From a virus, in the IMG/VR virus record IMGVR_UViG_3300043137_000394, positions 1 to 21,197 of that record: 21,197 nucleotides of DNA; one strand, written 5' to 3'. Under the pieces are notes generated by a model that searched no databases, was not told the origin of the DNA, and saw only the letters and a program-made list of their open reading frames with translations. Position 1 is the stretch's first letter. Each line of letters begins with the position of its first letter. The position numbers were made by a program, and so were the translations under genes. This document shows, piece after piece, positions 1 to 6,359 of this stretch.

Positions 1-90
1 ACAAAACAGTTTGTGAACCTGCCACAAGGCAAAGTAGACTTCTCAATTGGTGCACGTGCCTTTATGCGTGAGAATAAGACATGGAATTGA
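1..90 (+). CDS. C-terminal end of an unknown protein (partial)
   Basis: An open frame enters from the left edge of the window and ends at the TGA at 88-90, leaving 29 residues that finish in ENKTWN. The start lies outside the window. Its last 10 bases overlap the ATG of the next gene at 81, the tight packing seen throughout the window. I do not recognise the short remnant and assign no function. Confidence 0.55.
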   Translation, partial: TKQFVNLPQGKVDFSIGARAFMRENKTWN

Positions 91-341
91 TTGGGTACTA
101 TGTTATATTTGCATTTACTACCTCAATTACTGCTTGCATTTTTTGGTTCTGGCCGCTAATAAAAGAAGCACAGCAGCTAGAAGTAGTCAATAGTTTTACA
201 CAATATCCATTAATTAGTACTGTTATTTATATTTTTCTAAGTGCCTTGGTAGCTCCTATGCTGATACCACCAATGTTTAGTCAAGCCATGGCTGATCGCT
301 TCTCTCGTGGCTTGAGGACAGAAATCTTAAAATCAGATTAA
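81..341 (+). CDS. Small membrane protein with two predicted transmembrane helices
   Basis: This 86-residue protein has two clear hydrophobic stretches, about residues 5-27 and 43-66, separated by a charged loop (KEAQQ) and followed by a basic, polar tail (DRFSRGLRTEILKSD). It probably lies in the host inner membrane. The ATG at 81 overlaps the end of the upstream gene by 10 bases, which suggests translational coupling. It is the last gene of its transcription unit, because promoter P1 follows within 15 bases. The family is not recognised. A holin-like or superinfection role cannot be told from the sequence, and nothing nearby (no endolysin) supports lysis. Confidence 0.6.
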   Translation: MELIGYYVIFAFTTSITACIFWFWPLIKEAQQLEVVNSFTQYPLISTVIYIFLSALVAPMLIPPMFSQAMADRFSRGLRTEILKSD

Positions 342-352
342 AAAATTCAATC

Positions 353-381
353 TTGAACGCATAGTTTAATCGCTGTATAAT
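353..381 (+). promoter_or_regulatory. Sigma-70 type promoter P1
   Basis: TTGAAC at 353-358 and a perfect TATAAT at 376-381 are separated by 17 bp. Counting from the -10 box puts +1 near 388, giving a leader of about 27 nt that includes AGGA at 405-408 before the ATG at 415. It should drive the small-gene unit at 415-2030. Confidence 0.85.
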
Positions 382-414
382 AGTGGCTTAGATTGATACA
401 AAACAGGATACACA

Positions 415-687
415 ATGAAAATCAAAGAATTTACATACACAAAACCAAATGGTGAAGTATCTCAACGCACTCTTGTTGAGTTGGTTAGCCCAACTGAGCA
501 CATTGAAGGCATTGATGTTACCGAGCTTAGCATGGATGCCTATGCCGATTTTACGACACAGTTGCGCGAACTTGAGTCCAATCTTTACACACAACGTATG
601 GCATTGTATTCGCAGTTTGACTTAGCACACAACTACCGACGCTTTTTGCCATCTCGTATGACAAACGTAACCACCGAATTCGCTTAA
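415..687 (+). CDS. Conserved-looking small phage protein, unknown function
   Basis: A 90-residue protein opening MKIKEFTYTKPNGE, with SQRTL and EGIDVTEL segments, an acidic helical middle and a basic end (YRRFLPSRM). The arrangement of an F-x-YTK-x-G strand, a P-T-E-H turn and a G-I-D motif resembles small proteins I have seen in many tailed-phage early regions, but I cannot attach a function. The start is supported by AGGA at 405-408 and by promoter P1 just upstream. It is the first gene of its unit, followed after 29 bases by a DNA-binding protein gene. It is soluble, with no membrane segment. Confidence 0.75.
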   Translation: MKIKEFTYTKPNGEVSQRTLVELVSPTEHIEGIDVTELSMDAYADFTTQLRELESNLYTQRMALYSQFDLAHNYRRFLPSRMTNVTTEFA

Positions 688-716
688 TTTAAAAAATCAC
701 AGAAAGAAAATATATC

Positions 717-1082
717 ATGGCAGCTACCTGGACAGACGAACTCAAATCCGAAGTTATTGCAAAATACGAAGCCGCAGGCCCAACTCCTGAGTCTTCAACC
801 GAAATCATCAAAGACATTGCCGAAGAATTCGAGCAGTCTCCTAACGGCGTGCGTATGGTGCTGGTACAAGCTGGCGTTTATGTCAAGAAAGACCCAAGCG
901 CACCCAGCACATCAAAAACCAAAACTGGTACAACTGGCGACAAGCCTGCTCGTGTGAGCAAAGAGTCGGCTATTGCTGACTTGAAAGCAGCTATCGAAGA
1001 CGCTAACAAGCCAGTTGATGAAGACATCCTGAGTAAGCTGACAGGCAAAGCCGCAGTTTACTTCCTCAGCATTATCAAGTAA
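717..1082 (+). CDS. Small SANT/Myb-like HTH DNA-binding protein
   Basis: This 121-residue protein has an N-terminal helical unit (about 4-56) beginning TWTDEL and containing a helix-turn-helix pattern EIIKDIAEEF then SPNGVRMVLVQAGV. It resembles the repeated units of the larger protein at 3849-4598, which start NWSDE and TYTESEE. A Lys/Ser/Thr/Pro-rich linker (about 57-80) leads to a C-terminal helical part (about 82-121) ending KLTGKAAVYFLSIIK. A role as an abundant phage DNA-binding or transcription factor is inferred. An intrinsic terminator follows within 3 bases of the stop, so this and the first gene of the unit may be made in excess over the downstream genes. The start is ATG 717 after a purine-rich AGAAAGAAAA. 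Confidence 0.7.
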   Translation: MAATWTDELKSEVIAKYEAAGPTPESSTEIIKDIAEEFEQSPNGVRMVLVQAGVYVKKDPSAPSTSKTKTGTTGDKPARVSKESAIADLKAAIEDANKPVDEDILSKLTGKAAVYFLSIIK

Positions 1083-1084
1083 TC

Positions 1085-1114
1085 ACAAGCGGCCTAGTGC
1101 CGCTTGTTTCGTTT
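1085..1114 (+). terminator. Intrinsic terminator T1
   Basis: A perfect 9-bp stem (acaagcggc at 1085-1093 and gccgcttgt at 1099-1107) closes a 5-nt loop and is followed by a T-rich tail ttcgttt. No promoter is visible between it and the next ATG at 1126, so it probably acts as a partial terminator. Confidence 0.75.
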
Positions 1115-1125
1115 AAAGGACTATT

Positions 1126-1752
1126 ATGGCAACCAAGAAGCGTAGTGAATTAGAAACCGAACTGATGACTCCGGCTAACATTAGCCGAGTTATTCGTCTG
1201 CTTGAACCGGCCGAAGAAGGTGTAAAGCCTATTACTAAAAAAGATGCTTGTCAAATTCTTGGCATGGCATATAATACTACGCGTCTTGGTACAATCATTG
1301 ACGAGTTTAAAAAGACTCAGGCGCGTAATGCACAACGTCGTGCTGAACTTCGTGGCAAGCCCGCCTCGCGGGAAGATGTAGTTTATATTATTAGCGAGTA
1401 CCTGAACGGCGAGACTGTAGACGCTATTTCAAAGATGACTTATCGTAGTCCAACTTTTATCAAGCGTATCTTAGAAGATAATGCTGTACCTATTCGTGTT
1501 CCAGGTTCAACCTACTTTAATCCTGAAATGATCCCTGATGGTGCACAGCGTGATCGCTTTAGTGTTGGTGAAGTGGTGTACTCAACCAAGTACGATTCCA
1601 CTGCACTGATCGAATCAGAAAAACTCACTGAAAAGTACGGCTATATCTACCGCATCTTCCTGCTAAGTGACAAGTGGTTGCAGAGTGCTTGGCAAGAGCA
1701 CTATGAACTGGCCAGCTTGCAACATCTTCGCGAACTAGGAGTACGAATCTAA
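1126..1752 (+). CDS. Putative DNA-binding protein with two HTH segments
   Basis: The 208-residue product appears to hold two helix-turn-helix segments: about 36-64 (ITKKDACQILGMAYNTTRL) and about 83-124 (NGETVDAISKMTYRSPTFIK), the second ending with a wing-like PIRVPG. The C-terminal part (about 145-208) has a short beta-rich VGEVVYST segment followed by a helical end. This pattern suggests a phage transcription or replication regulator, but I do not recognise a named family. The start at 1126 has AAAGGA at 1116-1121. Its stop overlaps the next start as TAATG, so the two should be translationally coupled. It lies just beyond terminator T1 and needs read-through from P1. Confidence 0.7.
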   Translation: MATKKRSELETELMTPANISRVIRLLEPAEEGVKPITKKDACQILGMAYNTTRLGTIIDEFKKTQARNAQRRAELRGKPASREDVVYIISEYLNGETVDAISKMTYRSPTFIKRILEDNAVPIRVPGSTYFNPEMIPDGAQRDRFSVGEVVYSTKYDSTALIESEKLTEKYGYIYRIFLLSDKWLQSAWQEHYELASLQHLRELGVRI

Positions 1753-2030
1753 TGGATGAAAATATACAGTTTAGCAAAATCATTGACGAAAACATGGAAA
1801 AAGGTTTTCAGATCAGACTAGCTGTTAATGATTTTCGTGACATTACCTACATTCAACTTCGTAAGTTCTTTTTGAGCTACGAAGGTGAGTGGGTTCCTAG
1901 TCGTGAAGGTGTCAGTATTCCAGCGAGTACTGAAAATATCTATGCCATCTTAGATGGTTTGTTTGAAATCTGTAGTGTGGCTGAAGGCGAAGAAATTATA
2001 AAACGCTATTCAGACCGGCTAAAATCTTAA
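1752..2030 (+). CDS. PC4-like ssDNA-binding / transcription coactivator-type protein
   Basis: A 92-residue protein whose core (about 20-72) matches the pattern of PC4/YdbC-type ssDNA-binding domains: a beta strand, then DITYIQLRKFF, then GEWVPSREGVSIP, then a helix (ENIYAILDGLFEI). In that family a small dimer binds single-stranded or melted DNA through the curved beta sheet, and the order I-x-L-R, G-E-W-x-P, G-V-x-I is typical. I infer a role in transcription or ssDNA handling during infection. The gene overlaps its two-HTH neighbour by one base, so the pair is likely co-expressed. Promoter P2 follows directly. The assignment is from motif pattern only. Confidence 0.6.
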   Translation: MDENIQFSKIIDENMEKGFQIRLAVNDFRDITYIQLRKFFLSYEGEWVPSREGVSIPASTENIYAILDGLFEICSVAEGEEIIKRYSDRLKS

Positions 2031-2031
2031 C

Positions 2032-2060
2032 TTGTTTCTGTGACCCTAAACTGGTATAAT
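2032..2060 (+). promoter_or_regulatory. Sigma-70 type promoter P2 (leaderless ligase mRNA)
   Basis: TTGTTT at 2032-2037 and TATAAT at 2055-2060 have a 17-bp spacer. The expected +1 falls at 2067-2068, on or next to the A of the ligase ATG at 2068, so the transcript would have no leader and no Shine-Dalgarno site. The -35 begins 2 bases after the stop of the upstream gene. Confidence 0.75.
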
Positions 2061-2067
2061 TGTCTTT

Positions 2068-3018
2068 ATGAACAAAATTACACAATATTTAGACTCAGCA
2101 TCAAAAGCATACTACGCAGGCTGGCCCATTATCACGGACGAGCAGTTTGATCGCTTGGCTGAGTCAGTTGGTTACAATGCTGTGGGCGCTAAGCAAAACT
2201 CCAAAACCGAGCGTCATTTGTTTCAAATGTACTCACTACAGAAGTATTACGAAGATGAAGGTACCAAACCACTCCAAGATGTTAGATCGATTGCTACAAG
2301 TATTAAGTTGGACGGGGCAGCTCTCAGCCTACTTTATGTTGATGGTAATCTTGTTCGAGTTCTTACCCGTGGGGATGGTGTAGAAGGTCAAATTGTAACT
2401 GACAAGTTCCTGGGCAATCCTATTGTTCCACAAACTGTCCCATTCCAAGGTGTATACCAGATCACTGGCGAGATTGTTGCTCCAATCAATATTGAAAATG
2501 CTCGCAACTACGCAGCAGGCGCTCTTAACTTAAAAGATGTAGCAGAATTTCAATCACGAGCACTATCGTTCTTTGCATACGGTGTTCAGCCTAGCTTAGC
2601 ATCTACATTTAACGAAGACCTATCCATGCTTAAAATGGCAGGTTTTGGAGTAATCAATGAAGCAGACTTGGACAAAATATTTCCCTGCGACGGCATCGTG
2701 TTCCGAGTCAATGACAACAAGACCTTCTACGAGATGGGTTACACAGCAAAGCATCCTCGCGGTGCATACGCTAAAAAAGAACGAGCAGCCCATGTTGAAA
2801 CCCGTTTACTCGACGTCGAGTGGCAAGTCGGCAAGTCTGGTAAGGTTACTCCTGTTGCTATTCTTGAGCCTGTTCTTGTTGGTGATGCCTTGGTATCTAG
2901 GGCTACCCTTAACAATCCTGGCTTTATCGAAATGCTAGACCTGCGAATTGGTGACACAGTGGCGGTTATCCGAGCTGGAGAAATCATTCCTTGTATTCTA
3001 CACAAAGTCGATGCTTAA
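2068..3018 (+). CDS. ligA: NAD+-dependent DNA ligase, N-terminal subunit (adenylation + OB)
   Basis: This 316-residue protein carries the front half of bacterial LigA. Domain Ia is at about 1-30 (AYYAGWPIITDEQFDRL) and binds NAD+. The nucleotidyltransferase core has catalytic Lys80 in KLDGAA, RGDG at 101-104, GE at 134-135, RNYAAGAL at 146-153, DGIVFRVN at 208-215 and a MGYTAKHPRGAYAKK segment at 223-237. The OB fold (about 250-312) has VGKSGKVTPVA and RIGDTVAVIRAGEIIP. It stops after the OB fold. The zinc finger, HhH and BRCT parts are encoded by the gene at 3089, as in phage T5, which also has a two-gene NAD+ ligase. It seals nicks during replication. The start at 2068 is fixed by domain Ia beginning within a few residues; no Shine-Dalgarno is present. 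Confidence 0.93.
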   Translation: MNKITQYLDSASKAYYAGWPIITDEQFDRLAESVGYNAVGAKQNSKTERHLFQMYSLQKYYEDEGTKPLQDVRSIATSIKLDGAALSLLYVDGNLVRVLTRGDGVEGQIVTDKFLGNPIVPQTVPFQGVYQITGEIVAPINIENARNYAAGALNLKDVAEFQSRALSFFAYGVQPSLASTFNEDLSMLKMAGFGVINEADLDKIFPCDGIVFRVNDNKTFYEMGYTAKHPRGAYAKKERAAHVETRLLDVEWQVGKSGKVTPVAILEPVLVGDALVSRATLNNPGFIEMLDLRIGDTVAVIRAGEIIPCILHKVDA

Positions 3019-3024
3019 GCAGTA

Positions 3025-3072
3025 AAAATTTACACTTGTCAAACCATACCTAATCAGATATAATATAGTCTA
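3025..3072 (+). promoter_or_regulatory. Sigma-70 type promoter P3 with extended shared blocks
   Basis: TTGTCA at 3036-3041, a 17-bp spacer and TATAAT at 3059-3064. The block AAAATTTACACTTG (3025-3038) and the block TATAATATAGTCTA (3059-3072) recur exactly, at the same distance, in promoter P5 (11578-11591 and 11612-11625). Predicted +1 is near 3071. The leader to ATG 3089 is about 18 nt, A-rich and without a Shine-Dalgarno. Confidence 0.88.
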
Positions 3073-3088
3073 CAAAGCAATAAACAAC

Positions 3089-3856
3089 ATGAAGATCCAA
3101 ATCCCCACAACCTGCCCTTGCTGTGATTACAAACTTGAATTGGTCAACGATCAATTGTTTTGTCGCAACACGGCTTGCGGTGCTCAGCTTGGTAAAAAAG
3201 TTGAACATTTTTGCAAGACACTAGGCATCAAAGGCATGGGGCCTAAGAGTGTTGAAAAACTAAATCTACAAGACTTAACTGAGCTATTTTACTTAGACCC
3301 AGATTCAGTAATCGAAGCACTTGGCAGTGAGAAAACTGCACACAAGTTACTAGATGAAATTGATCGTGCTAAGAGTGCTGATTTAGCAACTGTGTTGGCT
3401 AGTTTTAGTATTCCACTTGTTGGCAACACAGCTTCACAAAAGATTTGTAGCGTTGTAGACCATATCAGCCAAATCAATTACGAAACTTGCAAAGCAGCAG
3501 GTCTAGGTGACAAAGTTACCGAAAACTTAGTTGGCTGGCTACAAACAGATTTCCCTGACTTACAAGAGTTTTTGCCGTTCTCTTTTAAGTCCAACCGCAA
3601 TTCCACATCAAACAGTAATAATAATTCCAAGACTGTTTGTATCACTGGAAAGTTATCTTCTTATAAAACTAAAGCAGAAGCCTACAAAGCACTAGAAGAG
3701 GCTGGTTTTAAAGTTACAGAAACTGTAACCAAAGCCACTGACATTTTAGTTGATGAAGAAGATAAAGCTAGTACAAAACGCAAAAAAGCCGAGTCCCTTG
3801 GCATCCAAATCATAACAAACCTAAATACTTTCTTGAAAGAAAATACAAATGACTGA
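3089..3856 (+). CDS. ligB: NAD+-dependent DNA ligase, C-terminal subunit (Zn finger, HhH, BRCT)
   Basis: The 255-residue product is the back half of LigA as a separate gene. A four-cysteine zinc finger (Cys9, Cys12, Cys25, Cys30) is followed by helix-hairpin-helix segments (GIKGMGPKSVEKL at 47-59 and SFSIPLVGNTASQKI at 105-119). A Ser/Asn-rich linker (about 168-180) leads to a BRCT domain (about 181-251, starting KTVCITGKLS). These domains grip nicked DNA and should pair with the adenylation subunit at 2068-3018. It has its own promoter (P3), so the two halves can be made in different amounts. Its last 8 bases overlap the next gene. The symbol follows T5-style usage for the second subunit and is not E. 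coli LigB. Confidence 0.88.
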   Translation: MKIQIPTTCPCCDYKLELVNDQLFCRNTACGAQLGKKVEHFCKTLGIKGMGPKSVEKLNLQDLTELFYLDPDSVIEALGSEKTAHKLLDEIDRAKSADLATVLASFSIPLVGNTASQKICSVVDHISQINYETCKAAGLGDKVTENLVGWLQTDFPDLQEFLPFSFKSNRNSTSNSNNNSKTVCITGKLSSYKTKAEAYKALEEAGFKVTETVTKATDILVDEEDKASTKRKKAESLGIQIITNLNTFLKENTND

Positions 3857-4598
3857 AAAAACAACTAAAAACTGGTCTGACGAAGCTGTTGACCAACTGA
3901 TGAACATCGTTGGAAACGAAAGCCCTGTTAGCGTTGAAAGCGTTGAGCGTGCTGCTGAACAACTGGGTAAAACCACTCGTAGCATTGCCAGCAAACTGCG
4001 TCAACTAGACCGTGAAGTTGCTAGTCTTGCAAAAGAAAAAACATCTGCATTTACTGCTGACGAAGGCGCTGATCTTGCCGATTTCGTCCAAGCTAACGCA
4101 GGTAACTTGACATACAAAGATATTGCTGAAAACTTTGCTGGCGGCAAATTCACTGCCAAACAAATCCAAGGCAAACTGTTGGCCTTGGAATTGACTGGTT
4201 CAGTTAAGCCAGCCGAAAAAGTTGAAGTTGCACGTACATACACAGAGTCCGAAGAAATGACTTTTGTGAAAATGGCCGATGCAGGTAGCTACATCGAAGA
4301 AATCGCTGCTAAACTCAACAAAACCGTTGCATCGGTTCGTGGTAAAGCACTGAGCTTGACTCGCAAAGGTCAGATTGCTAAGATTCCTGCACAAAAAGAA
4401 TCTCATGCTAAAGAGTCCGTTGACCAAGTTAGCGCATTGGGTGCAGCAATTGCAACAATGACTGTAGCAGAAATTGCTGCTAAGGTTGACAAAACCGAGC
4501 GTGGTCTGCGTACATTGCTGACTCGCCGTGGTATCAAAGTTGCTGACTATGATGGTGCAGCTAAAAAAGCCAAAGCAGAAGCCAAAGCTGCTGCTTAA
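3849..4598 (+). CDS. Four-repeat SANT/Myb-like DNA-binding protein
   Basis: This 249-residue protein reads as four related helical units: about 8-57 (from NWSDEAV), 67-117 (from AFTADEG), 130-177 (from TYTESEE) and 190-235 (from SVDQVSA). Each has an aromatic or acidic opening, a helix, then an HTH-like pair such as IEEIAAKLNKTVASVRGKA or VAEIAAKVDKTERGLRTL. The tail (237-249) is only Lys, Ala and Glu. Tandem units of this kind usually bind DNA cooperatively, so an abundant genome-binding or regulatory protein is inferred. Size and position recall the D5 DNA-binding protein of T5, but homology is not shown here. A strong terminator follows, consistent with high expression. The start overlaps ligB by 8 bases. 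Confidence 0.75.
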   Translation: MTEKTTKNWSDEAVDQLMNIVGNESPVSVESVERAAEQLGKTTRSIASKLRQLDREVASLAKEKTSAFTADEGADLADFVQANAGNLTYKDIAENFAGGKFTAKQIQGKLLALELTGSVKPAEKVEVARTYTESEEMTFVKMADAGSYIEEIAAKLNKTVASVRGKALSLTRKGQIAKIPAQKESHAKESVDQVSALGAAIATMTVAEIAAKVDKTERGLRTLLTRRGIKVADYDGAAKKAKAEAKAAA

Positions 4599-4614
4599 TT
4601 TGGTTTAAACCAGT

Positions 4615-4650
4615 AGCCCGGGAGTTCCATAAAGCTCCCGGGCTTTTTCT
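4615..4650 (+). terminator. Intrinsic terminator T2
   Basis: A perfect 10-bp GC-rich stem (agcccgggag at 4615-4624, ctcccgggct at 4635-4644) with a 10-nt loop and a run of five Ts. It lies 17 bases after the repeat DNA-binding protein gene. No promoter is visible before the next gene at 4669, so helicase and primase depend on read-through. Confidence 0.9.
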
Positions 4651-4668
4651 GTTTAGGAGGTTCATAGT

Positions 4669-4968
4669 ATGAAGGTAACAATTACATACCATGACAACGA
4701 GTCATTTACAATGGAAGAAGTTGTAAAGCAGGCCGTTCATAATTATGGAAAAGCAGCTCAAGTAGAAATCAAACCAGAATCTACTATGGCGTATGACCAC
4801 ATCTATTTTGGTCTACAGCAACTAATTACTCACGAACAACTGAGTTTGCTATATGATAGTGGTGCAACTTATCAGCAAGATTTAAAAAAGCTACGAGAGC
4901 AAGTAATGTACAAAGTTACTGAAATCGTGGATCAAGTTATTATTGACAATGAAGCGAAAGTAGGGTAA
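4669..4968 (+). CDS. Small protein of unknown function upstream of the helicase
   Basis: A 99-residue soluble protein beginning with a beta strand (MKVTITYHD), then mainly helical, with a long charged C-terminal helix (about 68-99). The start is decided by a full AGGAGG at 4655-4660, the strongest Shine-Dalgarno in the window, 8 bases before ATG 4669. This could partly offset loss of transcripts at terminator T2. It ends 2 bases before the helicase start, so the two are probably coupled. A helicase accessory or loader role is possible from position alone; no family was recognised. Confidence 0.7.
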   Translation: MKVTITYHDNESFTMEEVVKQAVHNYGKAAQVEIKPESTMAYDHIYFGLQQLITHEQLSLLYDSGATYQQDLKKLREQVMYKVTEIVDQVIIDNEAKVG

Positions 4969-4970
4969 TC

Positions 4971-6359
4971 TTGGATACTAGTGCAGTAGTCTTAAACAAA
5001 TTATTAACTGAGCGTAACCTAGATATTTGGGCTAAACTCAAGTTGGTATTTTTAGACCCTGCGTATTCTTCCTTGTACAGCGTAGTAAACAAATACTACG
5101 AAAAGTACAGCGCAATTCCGTCTTTTGACGATCTTGAGCTAACCTTAAGGGAGGGTCCGGCGTCTAAAACACTGGCAACTCTCCGGTTAACCGAGGTACC
5201 AGACGTTTCCGCAGAAGTAGCACTGGACGCACTAATCGACCAGTATACTCAGAACGAAACGGTAAAATTATTAGATAAATTCGTAGACAAATTACCCCTC
5301 TACGATACAAATGAAATAAAAGAAAACTTAGCCTCCATTGCACTAACAATCGAGGAAAAGACGCATACAAGCGAAAAAGTGTTTACAATGGCTGACATGA
5401 TGATGTTTAGCCATCCAGAAGATTTGGAGAAAGAACGTGTTTACCTTGGTCTCAATAACGGCTTTGATAGTGTTCTTGGTGGAGTTGCTCGTCAAGAACT
5501 CATTCTCATTGGGGGCAAACGGGGATCCGGCAAATCTATTGCTAGTAGTAATCTTTTTGTTAATCAATATGAGTCTGGTAACAGTAGCATTTATTTCAGT
5601 ATTGAAATGACCGCTAAAGAAACTATGGAACGTAACCTTAGTATCTTAGCTAATGTAAACTTACAAAATTTAAAACAACATAAACTAACAGACGACGAAC
5701 TGCTACGAGTAGTAAAAGCTCGTGCAGAAATGTTTGTGGACAGTGGTGACTTAGTAAGCGAGTTTTTGCGTCACAGAGACCGCTTTAAGTTTGAAGAAAC
5801 CCTAGTGCGTAACTGCGTACTAAAAGCTGATAATCAGATGATTATTGTTGATGACCGTGATCTGACCCTAAGCAGTATCGACTTGCACATTGGTAAAGCC
5901 AAAGCAAAGTTCGGTGATAAACTCAAGCTAGTAGTAGTTGACTACCTTAACCAAATTGTACTAGAAGGAAACGATCAGTATGACTGGAAACCGCAGATCG
6001 AAGTCTCCAAGAAACTTAAGAATCTCGCCCGTAAGTACGAAATTGTCATGGTTAGTCCATATCAAATCGACGCCAACGGGGAAGCTCGTTTTGCGAAAGG
6101 TATTCTTGACGCAGCGGATATTGCTCTTACCATGGAAGCTCACGATAAAGAGACCAACGCGATCTCGTTTGCTACGACCAAGATTCGTGGCGGCAAGGAA
6201 ATGGCGTTTACATGTCCAATTGACTGGGATACCTTACGTATCTCGCCACAAAGTGTGGATAAGCCTCAAGCTAAAGAAGCAGTTAAAAAAGTAAAGAAAG
6301 GCCAAGAAGAAGCAGCACCTGTTAGTGATAGCGGAGCAGACTTACCTTGGAACGCATAA
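4971..6359 (+). CDS. Replicative DNA helicase, DnaB/RecA-like fold
   Basis: The 462-residue protein has an N-terminal helical domain (about 1-130) and a RecA-type ATPase: Walker A GGKRGSGKS at 181-189, FSIEMTAKE at 209-217 (DnaB H1a-like), Walker B LKLVVVDYLNQI at 318-329, VSPYQIDANGEARF at 361-374 with Gln365, and an arginine-finger-like TTKIRGGKE at 402-410. It should be the 5'-3' hexameric helicase that opens the fork and works with the adjacent primase. The start is TTG 4971. No in-frame ATG occurs before the conserved N-terminal part, and the site lies 2 bases after the previous stop. The C-terminus is acidic and ends ADLPWNA, a possible protein-docking tip. Confidence 0.9.
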   Translation: MDTSAVVLNKLLTERNLDIWAKLKLVFLDPAYSSLYSVVNKYYEKYSAIPSFDDLELTLREGPASKTLATLRLTEVPDVSAEVALDALIDQYTQNETVKLLDKFVDKLPLYDTNEIKENLASIALTIEEKTHTSEKVFTMADMMMFSHPEDLEKERVYLGLNNGFDSVLGGVARQELILIGGKRGSGKSIASSNLFVNQYESGNSSIYFSIEMTAKETMERNLSILANVNLQNLKQHKLTDDELLRVVKARAEMFVDSGDLVSEFLRHRDRFKFEETLVRNCVLKADNQMIIVDDRDLTLSSIDLHIGKAKAKFGDKLKLVVVDYLNQIVLEGNDQYDWKPQIEVSKKLKNLARKYEIVMVSPYQIDANGEARFAKGILDAADIALTMEAHDKETNAISFATTKIRGGKEMAFTCPIDWDTLRISPQSVDKPQAKEAVKKVKKGQEEAAPVSDSGADLPWNA

